Shown piece by piece: positions 1-5,947 of a DNA stretch of 10,093 nucleotides (the stretch's first letter is position 1; every line of letters begins with the position of its first letter). This DNA comes from Dehalococcoidia bacterium (GTDB taxonomy: Bacteria > Chloroflexota > Dehalococcoidia > Dehalococcoidales > JAUVZE01): NCBI GenBank assembly GCA_030602665.1, contig JAUVZE010000029.1, positions 1-10,093 of the forward strand, in the 5' to 3' direction. The notes under the pieces are model-generated. The model had not been told where the DNA came from. It worked only from the letters and a program-made list of their open reading frames with translations, and searched no databases. Made by a program: the position numbers and the translations under genes.

Positions 1-2102
1 CCCCGGAACTGGTGCAATTGTGACAGACCAAAACGGTCGGCACTCTCTACCAGCATTACCGTAGCATTAGGCACATCTATCCCAACCTCTACCACCGGGG
101 TTGACACCAGGATGTCCAGCTCGCCGGAGCGAAAGCGACGCATTACCTTATCCTTTTCCACCGCCGACATGCGCCCATGTAGCAGACCTAATCTCAACTC
201 AGGAAAGACCTCTCGTGATAGACGCTCGTATTCCGCCACTGCTGCCTTAGCTGCAATAACCTCCGACTCCTCAACAAAGGGGCAGATAATGAAAGCTTGA
301 CGTCCATCAGCTACCTGACGGTGGATAAACGCATAGGCACTTTCCCTCTGCACCGGTTTGAGCCATTTGGTCCTCACTACCTGTCTTCCCGGAGGAAGCT
401 GGTCTATAACCGACAGGTCAAGGTCACCGTATAGGGTTAGGGCTAAGGTTCGTGGGATAGGTGTCGCCGTCATTACCAACACATGCGGATTGAAACTCTT
501 CTGGCGCAGTGCTGCACGCTGGGTAACCCCAAATCGGTGTTGCTCATCCACCACCACTAAACCCAATCGGTAGAACTCCACTTCCTCCTGGATGAGAGCA
601 TGGGTGCCAATAACAATATCTATATCTCCGTCAGAGATACGCTGGTGGAGTTCCTGCTTTCTGGCCTGACTAATATCGCCGATAAGTAATGCCACCGTCA
701 GGGGGTGGGGGAGAAGCCCGGGATAACTACGCAGGTAGCCCCCGTCCTCTTGAGGGCTCACTCTAGATAGAAGCTCACTAATAGTGGTGAAATGTTGCTC
801 TGCCAGAATCTCGGTAGGCGCCATAAATGCCCCCTGATAACCGTTGGCAGTAGCTGTAAGCAAAGCAGCCATAGCCACTACCGTCTTGCCACTGCCTACC
901 TCGCCCTGCAATAATCGGGACATTGGTCTCGGTTTCTGCAAATCGGCTAGCAGTTCTCGTAGTACTCTTTGCTGAGCTGCGGTCAGCTCAAAGGGCAAGG
1001 ACTTTAGAAAAGTGTCCAACACCGTTGTCTTGGTATCAAATGAGTTACCCGGCTGACTCTCCTGCCAATCACGTTTTTTACTTAGCACACCCAACTGGAG
1101 AAGAAGGAGCTCATCAAAAGCCAGACGAACCCTTGCCCTATCCTTCAATGTTTCATCATCTGGGTAGTGAGACTGGGTTATAGCCTGGGCTAGCTCCAGC
1201 AGATTACATCTCTCTTTCAACTCTGGTGGCAGAAAATCTTCTAATTGCCATGCCCACTGGTCTATAACCCCTTTCATCAGCTTTCTTACCAGGCGAGGGC
1301 GCAGTCCCTGAGTAAGAGGGTAGAGGGGAACCAGACGCCCGGTGTGAATTAACTCTTTATCTTCGGCTAGCTCCCACTCTGGAGACTCAAACACATGTCG
1401 CCCGTGAAACAAGCTCACCCTGCCGCTGAGCACTATCCTGGTATTAGTCGGCAGCTTCTTAGCCAGGTAAGGTTGGTTAAACCATACCACCCTGACATTA
1501 CCTGTCTCGTCGCCCACAATAGCTTCAGTGCCACGCCTACCACCGAGCATAGTTATCTGAGCCTGCCACACATTAGCTATTATTGTCTGTTCTTCCCCCT
1601 CGCTAAGCTGCGAGATAGACTTAGTTTGGCTGTAATCAAGGTGACGGCGGGGAAAGAAATAGAGCAGGTCACGAACTGTTTTCACCCCTAGCTTGTTAAA
1701 CTTGGTAGCCAGACTCGAGCTAATACCCTTAATACTAGTAATTGACGACTCAATAGATTGATTCACCGCCGTTCTCTGCACTTTTATCCCCGAAGGCGGT
1801 CGACTAACTACTGGAGTCAATTTAGCTTCACCCTTTTCACCTTCCCTGTGCTCTACCTCAACTAAAAAGTTAAGCACAGCCGCTACCCATTCTTGGCGCT
1901 GCTGTTTAGTCATAGATGCATAGCTGGAGTTAACAAGACGATGGAAACGGTTCAGAAGCTGCGGATTAGTTATTGACTCTATAGCCTGACTAGACCAACG
2001 ACGAAGGAATTTGTCTAATCCACCAATTACTGCTGAATCTGAATAACCCTTATTACGCTCAAGCTCAAGAATCTTGCGCAGAGGCTCAACATTTATTGAC
2101 AA
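1..2102 (-). CDS. recG: ATP-dependent DNA helicase RecG (3' end cut by window edge)
   Basis: RecG is a superfamily 2 helicase that remodels stalled replication forks and branch-migrates Holliday junctions. The minus-strand frame is open without a stop from 2102 to position 1 (about 700 codons). Visible order: a helical N-terminal extension (about residues 1-120); the wedge-domain entry, with a helix-hairpin-like segment and PRRHLDYS at about 151-158; Walker A GEVGSGKT (400-407); the DEQH box (519-522); motif III TATPIPRT (545-552); and STPVVEVGID plus QLHQFRG of motifs V/VI, where the window ends. Roughly the last 110 residues of a ~810-residue protein are missing. The start is TTG at 2102. 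It is the only start codon between an upstream in-frame TAG and the conserved sequence, and it has a GGAGG 7 nt upstream. The gene lies 34 nt after a DegV gene and is probably last or near last in the fakA operon. Identification is secure. Confidence 0.96.
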   Translation of the reverse strand, partial: MSINVEPLRKILELERNKGYSDSAVIGGLDKFLRRWSSQAIESITNPQLLNRFHRLVNSSYASMTKQQRQEWVAAVLNFLVEVEHREGEKGEAKLTPVVSRPPSGIKVQRTAVNQSIESSITSIKGISSSLATKFNKLGVKTVRDLLYFFPRRHLDYSQTKSISQLSEGEEQTIIANVWQAQITMLGGRRGTEAIVGDETGNVRVVWFNQPYLAKKLPTNTRIVLSGRVSLFHGRHVFESPEWELAEDKELIHTGRLVPLYPLTQGLRPRLVRKLMKGVIDQWAWQLEDFLPPELKERCNLLELAQAITQSHYPDDETLKDRARVRLAFDELLLLQLGVLSKKRDWQESQPGNSFDTKTTVLDTFLKSLPFELTAAQQRVLRELLADLQKPRPMSRLLQGEVGSGKTVVAMAALLTATANGYQGAFMAPTEILAEQHFTTISELLSRVSPQEDGGYLRSYPGLLPHPLTVALLIGDISQARKQELHQRISDGDIDIVIGTHALIQEEVEFYRLGLVVVDEQHRFGVTQRAALRQKSFNPHVLVMTATPIPRTLALTLYGDLDLSVIDQLPPGRQVVRTKWLKPVQRESAYAFIHRQVADGRQAFIICPFVEESEVIAAKAAVAEYERLSREVFPELRLGLLHGRMSAVEKDKVMRRFRSGELDILVSTPVVEVGIDVPNATVMLVESADRFGLSQLHQFR

Positions 2103-2109
2103 AGCTTTG

Positions 2110-2114
2110 CCTCC
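2110..2114 (-). promoter_or_regulatory. Ribosome binding site fixing the TTG start of recG
   Basis: On the minus strand this reads GGAGG, 7 nt before TTG at 2102. No ATG or GTG lies in frame between the preceding in-frame stop and this TTG, so the site and the absence of alternatives together decide the recG start. Confidence 0.8.
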
Positions 2115-2136
2115 GTTCGCCCTAGCGAATAACTAA

Positions 2137-3072
2137 CTAAGGGCGAGAAAAACCCAGCTTTGGTATGTGGAGAGGGGGTAAGGAAAATCGTTTCCTTGAA
2201 GGCTTACCCTCACTGGCATCCTGGCCAATACTACTGCCCTTTTCCCTTAGAGCCAAAATCAAGGTGCCGGGACCACCGTGGACACCCAAGGCTGGTCCTA
2301 GTCTGGCGATATGAATCCACTTCTTATCAAAGATAGAACCAATGCGCTCCCTGAGCGAACCGGCTTCATCAGGGGTAGTGCTGTGGACAATAGCTACCTC
2401 TTGAATGTTCAAGGCATTCTTTACCAACTCAAATAAGCGCTCTATACCTTTTGAGCGGGTGCGAACTTGCCCAGTGGGAAAAAGCTCGCCATCCCGCATG
2501 GTAATTAAAGGCTTTACATTGAGCATACTGCCCAATAATGCCTTAGCCTTACCGAGGCGCCCACTCCGAAGCAGGTATTTAAGGGTATCAAAGACACCAA
2601 GCAGGCGTATACAGGCAATGGCTTGCCTTGTCTCTTCCACCACTCCCGGCAAACCCTCTCCAGCCTTAGCCAATCTGGCAGCAGCCATAGCTACCAGCCC
2701 TAAACCCATAGATACCACAAGTGAATCTACGACCTCAATACGACACCTTGTCCTGGCTAGCTCCCTTCCCTGTAACGCCGAGTTATAGGTGCCACTTAAC
2801 TTGCTGGTAATCTGGATGGAGACTATTTCATCGGTCTCCATTGATAGCTTACTATAGACACTGGCAAAGTCACTTGGTGATGGCTGGGAAGTAGTGGGAT
2901 GAGTAGGACTCTCTATCAGTTTCTGGTAAAACTCATCCTGACTTATATCCACCCCATCCCGGTAGACCTTTTCACCAAAGCATACATAGACTGGCACCAC
3001 GGTAATCCCTAGCTGCTGAGCTATCTGGGGTGGCAAGTCAGCAGTACTATCAGTAACAATCTTAACCATCAT
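2137..3072 (-). CDS. DegV/FakB-family fatty-acid-binding protein (second copy, recG-proximal)
   Basis: DegV-family proteins bind a fatty acid in a buried tunnel. In the FakAB system they present it to the kinase FakA, which makes acyl-phosphate on the membrane's inner side. The 311-residue product opens with the family signature (VKIVTDSTADLP). It keeps the ligand-carboxylate residues expected of FakB: Thr61-Ser62 in TSQPSP, Ser93 in LSGTY, and His265 in HGGPG. It also has the glycine-rich RSGRLGKAKALLGSML segment (169-184). An unusual tail of about 30 residues (from about 278), basic and proline-rich, extends beyond the normal domain end. Its ATG overlaps the stop of the preceding DegV gene as ATGA, so translation is probably coupled. 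ATG at 3069 (second Met) is an equally possible start. Family assignment is firm. The lipid ligand and FakB role are inferred from the neighbouring fakA. Confidence 0.93.
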   Translation of the reverse strand: MMVKIVTDSTADLPPQIAQQLGITVVPVYVCFGEKVYRDGVDISQDEFYQKLIESPTHPTTSQPSPSDFASVYSKLSMETDEIVSIQITSKLSGTYNSALQGRELARTRCRIEVVDSLVVSMGLGLVAMAAARLAKAGEGLPGVVEETRQAIACIRLLGVFDTLKYLLRSGRLGKAKALLGSMLNVKPLITMRDGELFPTGQVRTRSKGIERLFELVKNALNIQEVAIVHSTTPDEAGSLRERIGSIFDKKWIHIARLGPALGVHGGPGTLILALREKGSSIGQDASEGKPSRKRFSLPPLHIPKLGFSRP

Positions 3073-3941
3073 AAAACTCCCCTTACCTCGGCTTGCTCAC
3101 TACTCCTATCTCCCAATACAGCGACGAGTAGTAGACCGGGACCGGTATGTGTGCCAATCACTGGGGTTGTCTTTGAACGGTAGATATGCTCCTTGGGAAA
3201 CTTAGAGCTAAGCCGTTCAACTAACAGCTCAGCATCTTTAGGACAGGCAGCATCCTCTACCGCTATCCCCTTAATATGGGAAAAACCCACCGCAAAGTTA
3301 TATAAATGCTCTATTGCCTTAGCCCGAGAGCGTGTTCTGCCCGCCGGCTCAACCAAACCATCTTTTATGGTTATAATGGGATTTACCTTAAGCATTGACC
3401 CCAGAAATGCCTGTGCCTTGCCAATGCGTCCACCCCTCTTGAGATATTCCAGAGTATCAAAAGCTGCCCGAAAATCTACACGAGGAATAGTCTTTCGGGT
3501 TATATCTACCACCTCATCAAGGCTAGCTCCAGCCTGAGCTGCTCTAGTCGCAGCAATAACCATAAATCCCTGCGCCATAACCGCCCATTGTGAATCAACC
3601 ACTTCCACTCGGCATTTCCGCTCCATTAACCCTACGCTTTGTAATGCCACCTCACAGGTGGCGCTGAGCCTGGAAGAAAGACTAATAACCAAGATTTCAT
3701 CTGTCTCCTCAGCCAGCCTATCATATGCTTCAGCAAAGGTTCCTGGCGATGGTACTGAAGTAACTGGTAGGACTGCGCTGTGCTTTAATTTATCGTAGAA
3801 CTGTTCAGCAGTCAGGTCAATGCCATCACGGTAGACCTCAGTGCCAAAGCGAACATTCAGTGGAATTACGGTAATCCCCAGCTCCCTAGTCACCTCAGAG
3901 GGCAAATCAGCGACACTATCAGTGACTACCTTGACAGTCAT
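3069..3941 (-). CDS. DegV/FakB-family fatty-acid-binding protein (first copy, fakA-proximal)
   Basis: This 290-residue paralogue of the following gene matches it along its whole length, but with many substitutions. From ATG 3941 it starts VKVVTDSVADLP, has Thr61-Ser62 in TSVPSP, Ser93, the KRGGRIGKAQAFLGSML segment and His265 in THTGPG, so the presumed fatty-acid carboxylate contacts are all present. The Ser93 motif is LSATC, not the usual LSGTY, which could alter the ligand pocket. The start is uncertain. An in-frame TTG at 3947 would add two residues (Met-Phe), but ATG at 3941 gives the usual short lead-in and has an AGG 7 nt upstream. The gene begins 17 nt after the fakA stop and ends in a 4-nt ATGA overlap with the second DegV gene. 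The likely role is delivery of a distinct class of fatty acid to FakA; this is inference from the FakA/FakB1/FakB2 arrangement known in other bacteria. Confidence 0.92.
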   Translation of the reverse strand: MTVKVVTDSVADLPSEVTRELGITVIPLNVRFGTEVYRDGIDLTAEQFYDKLKHSAVLPVTSVPSPGTFAEAYDRLAEETDEILVISLSSRLSATCEVALQSVGLMERKCRVEVVDSQWAVMAQGFMVIAATRAAQAGASLDEVVDITRKTIPRVDFRAAFDTLEYLKRGGRIGKAQAFLGSMLKVNPIITIKDGLVEPAGRTRSRAKAIEHLYNFAVGFSHIKGIAVEDAACPKDAELLVERLSSKFPKEHIYRSKTTPVIGTHTGPGLLLVAVLGDRSSEQAEVRGVL

Positions 3942-3958
3942 AAACAAACCTGCCCTTA

Positions 3959-5587
3959 CTACTCTACAGAAACAATAAAGTTATAATGAGGTTGACCGCC
4001 CTTAACTACCTCCACCTGAAGTTGGGGGTGCTGTTGACAAATAGCTACACTAATCTGCTCGGCTTCAGCTGGCTTAGTATCAGCCCCGTAGTAGATGGTG
4101 ATTACCTCAGCTTTATCTAAATCTAGCTCAACCAACACCTCATTAAGAGTACCGGTAGCCATATCACCTACGGCTACTAAATTTCCGTCCAGAAAGCCCA
4201 TAGCCTGTTTCCTTTTGATTTTCCGTCCATTTAGCTTGGTGGAGCGGATTGCCCGAGTAACCTCAATAGACCTTACTGCTGATTTTGCTTCATCCATAAG
4301 CTGGATGTTTGTTTTCAGGTCAGCCTCATAGTCAAAGGCCAAAAGTGCGGCTACTCCCTGTGGAATTGTTTGCGTAGGCACCACCTCAATGGTTTTGGTA
4401 GTCAGAGATTGGACTTGATTTGCGGTAAGCACTATGTTTTTGTTATTGGGTAGAATAATAACCTTGTCTGACACCACTAACTCTACTGCCTGGAGCAAAT
4501 CCTTAGTGCTAGGGTTCATTGTTTGTCCACCAGAGACAACCACTGCCCCCAGGCTTTTGAAAACCTCGGTAAGCCCGCCCCCTGAGACCACGGCAATGAT
4601 AGCGATGTCAACCGCCGGTGCTTTCTCCCTCTGCATCTCCAGAAAGTCCTGGTGCTGTTCGTCCATATTCCGTATGCTTATTTCATGCATAGTACCGAGC
4701 GAACCAACGTAGTTAAGAATCTTACCGGGTTCATAGGTATGGATATGAATCCTGATTGTAGATTCATCACCGGCTACAACCAGAGACTGCCCCTTTCTCT
4801 TCAGTTTCATCCTAAGCTTATCCGGGTCAAGCCCCTGTCCCTTGAGAAGTACATTAGTGCAATATCCATATGGCATCTCCTCAGCAGCAACCATCTGTGG
4901 CAATCTAGTGGCCGGTATGTCACTGACAATTATCTGAGGTTTGCGGAATTGCATCTGCTCTCCCTCGCCTCTAAGGTAGCGGAGGGTACCCTCCAGAATG
5001 GTATACAGCCCTTGCCCCCCGGCATCTACCACCCCAGCCTCTTTTAGCACCGGGAGAAGACTAGGGGTATTAGCCACCGACTCACTGGCAGCCTTAACTA
5101 TAGCCTCCAGAACTGATTGTAGGTCATCGCTACCACTAGAAACCTGTGCCTGAGCAGCTGATGCTGCTTCCCGAACTACAGTAAGAATAGTTCCTTCTAC
5201 CGGATTGCTTAGTCCTCTATAAGCCATTGCTGATGATTGTATTAGGGCATCAGCCAGGTCACTGCCTGTAAATGAGTCCTTCTCAGCCAAACCTTGCGCC
5301 AGACCACGCCAAATCTGTGAGAGGATTACCCCGCTATTACCCCGAGCCCCCATCAGTGCCCCCTTAGCCGTAGCTTGAGCTACCGCTGAAGCACTCTGGT
5401 CAGGAGCCCGATAGGCTTCCTCAATAGCGGAACGCATGGTAAGCAGCATATTAGTCCCGGTATCCCCATCAGGTACCGGGAAGACATTCAACGCATCAAT
5501 ATCGGCAGCACTCTTCTCTAACCAACTAGTAGCCGCCGCTAACATTTCCCTTAAATCCTGCCCATTAGCAGACTCAACCTGCCTCAT
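3959..5587 (-). CDS. fakA: Fatty acid kinase subunit FakA (DhaL/DAK2-domain protein, YloV family)
   Basis: FakA is the ATP-binding subunit of fatty acid kinase. It phosphorylates a fatty acid carried by a FakB/DegV protein, and the acyl-phosphate enters phospholipid synthesis via the PlsX/PlsY route. From ATG 5587 the protein has 542 residues, close to known FakA proteins. The N-terminal DhaL domain carries VFPVPDGDTGTN (35-46; Asp40 and Asp42 are the expected Mg-ATP ligands), KGALMGARGNSGV (75-87) and DAGGQGL (188-194). The middle domain has Cys243, His281 and His283 (IHIHT), which match the zinc site described for this family. The C-terminal part is DegV-like in fold by family knowledge. 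Two other in-frame starts exist: ATG 5596 and TTG 5605 (548 aa). I chose 5587 because AAGG lies 9 nt upstream and TTG 5605 sits inside a hairpin. This is the first gene of the operon with two DegV genes and recG. Confidence 0.93.
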   Translation of the reverse strand: MRQVESANGQDLREMLAAATSWLEKSAADIDALNVFPVPDGDTGTNMLLTMRSAIEEAYRAPDQSASAVAQATAKGALMGARGNSGVILSQIWRGLAQGLAEKDSFTGSDLADALIQSSAMAYRGLSNPVEGTILTVVREAASAAQAQVSSGSDDLQSVLEAIVKAASESVANTPSLLPVLKEAGVVDAGGQGLYTILEGTLRYLRGEGEQMQFRKPQIIVSDIPATRLPQMVAAEEMPYGYCTNVLLKGQGLDPDKLRMKLKRKGQSLVVAGDESTIRIHIHTYEPGKILNYVGSLGTMHEISIRNMDEQHQDFLEMQREKAPAVDIAIIAVVSGGGLTEVFKSLGAVVVSGGQTMNPSTKDLLQAVELVVSDKVIILPNNKNIVLTANQVQSLTTKTIEVVPTQTIPQGVAALLAFDYEADLKTNIQLMDEAKSAVRSIEVTRAIRSTKLNGRKIKRKQAMGFLDGNLVAVGDMATGTLNEVLVELDLDKAEVITIYYGADTKPAEAEQISVAICQQHPQLQVEVVKGGQPHYNFIVSVE

Positions 5588-5600
5588 TTCTCCCATCCTT

Positions 5601-5616
5601 GCCAAGCCTGCTTGGC
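5601..5616. repeat. Perfect inverted repeat at the fakA start (possible 5' UTR hairpin or operator)
   Basis: GCCAAGC-CT-GCTTGGC is a 7-bp perfect inverted repeat around a 2-nt centre. In the fakA transcript it would form a small hairpin whose base ends one nucleotide before the AAGG that precedes ATG 5587. It contains the alternative TTG codon at 5605. It could be a protein operator or an RNA element that modulates translation; no regulator can be named from the sequence. Confidence 0.5.
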
Positions 5617-5617
5617 T

Positions 5618-5646
5618 ATGATAGTATTATGAACGTATTGTACAAT
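5618..5646 (+). promoter_or_regulatory. Candidate rpmB promoter sharing the palindromic -10
   Basis: Because TATTGTACAATA is symmetrical, TACAAT also reads on the plus strand at 5641-5646. A start near 5653 would give a leader of about 26 nt before rpmB, which fits its ribosome binding site. The -35 position (around 5618-5623, ATGATA) is a poor match, so this is weaker than the minus-strand promoter. Confidence 0.35.
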
Positions 5647-5665
5647 AAATTTACTTGACGGTCAA
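5637..5665 (-). promoter_or_regulatory. Sigma-70-type promoter of the fakA-degV-degV-recG operon
   Basis: On the minus strand, TTGACC (5665-5660) is followed by exactly 17 nt and TACAAT (5642-5637), a near-consensus -35/-10 pair. Transcription would begin near 5630, giving a leader of about 40 nt before ATG 5587. The -35 overlaps the inverted repeat TTGAC-G-GTCAA (5655-5665), and the -10 is half of the perfect palindrome TATTGTACAATA (5636-5647). Either palindrome could bind a repressor. Confidence 0.65.
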
Positions 5666-5670
5666 AGGAG
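5666..5670 (+). promoter_or_regulatory. Ribosome binding site fixing the TTG start of rpmB
   Basis: AGGAG lies 8 nt before TTG 5679, whose reading begins KCDLCGK as expected for L28. An earlier in-frame TTG at 5655 would place this site inside the gene and add eight residues atypical of the family. Confidence 0.8.
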
Positions 5671-5678
5671 AAGAAATA

Positions 5679-5867
5679 TTGAAGTGCGATTTATGTGGAA
5701 AATCACCCCAGTTTGGCCATAGTGTGAGCCACTCAAAACGTCACACCAAGCGTCGCTGGGTGCCTAACATTCATCCAGTTACGATTACTATAGGCGGCAA
5801 GCCAAAACGGCTTAATCTATGCACCAGATGCCTACGCAACCAGCACAAAGCCGCTAAAACTGCATAG
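5679..5867 (+). CDS. rpmB: Large ribosomal subunit protein bL28, zinc-ribbon form
   Basis: bL28 is a small, highly basic protein of the 50S ribosomal subunit that binds 23S rRNA. The 62-residue product begins KCDLCGKSPQFGHSVSHSK and has a second pair of cysteines in LCTRCLRN near residues 50-53. The two CxxC pairs make the zinc-binding (C+) form, at the short length usual for Gram-positive-like and Chloroflexota L28. The start is TTG 5679, set by AGGAG 8 nt upstream and by family alignment. This is the only plus-strand gene here. It is divergent from fakA, monocistronic, and followed 25 nt later by a hairpin terminator. Divergence from a yloV/fakA cluster that leads to recG resembles the rpmB-yloUV-recG region of Bacillus subtilis. 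Identification is secure. Confidence 0.95.
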   Translation: MKCDLCGKSPQFGHSVSHSKRHTKRRWVPNIHPVTITIGGKPKRLNLCTRCLRNQHKAAKTA

Positions 5868-5892
5868 TCAATTAGGTAACCCACCCCCTTTA

Positions 5893-5931
5893 TCCCCCTC
5901 CCTTATCACGGGAGGGGGAATTGGTTTTGTT
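5893..5931 (+). terminator. Intrinsic terminator of rpmB
   Basis: TCCCCCTCCC (5893-5902) pairs perfectly with GGGAGGGGGA (5910-5919), a 10-bp GC-rich stem with a 7-nt loop (TTATCAC). It is followed on the plus strand by the T-rich ATTGGTTTTGTT. It lies between the convergent ends of rpmB and argH. On the minus strand the sequence after the stem is ATAAAGGGGG, not T-rich, so it should act mainly on rpmB transcripts. Confidence 0.75.
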
Positions 5932-5947
5932 AGAGGGATTCGCCCCT

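Noticed and set aside
112..1691. Several plus-strand open frames of 60-100 codons opposite recG
   Set aside because: They lie antisense to an uninterrupted RecG frame with all helicase motifs, have no recognisable motifs, and are typical shadow frames.
2117..2146. Inverted repeat TCGCCCT / AGGGCGA between degV and recG as a terminator
   Set aside because: It has a 7-bp stem with a 16-nt loop, no T-run on the minus strand, and its position between closely spaced operon genes argues against termination. It may be chance.
2405..5047. Plus-strand open frames up to 131 codons opposite the DegV and fakA genes
   Set aside because: The sense strand encodes conserved family proteins throughout. The antisense products are low-complexity, Ser/Thr-rich translations without domain features.
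5655..5657. TTG 5655 as the rpmB start
   Set aside because: It would put the AGGAG site inside the gene and add eight residues not expected for L28. It has no upstream ribosome binding site of its own.
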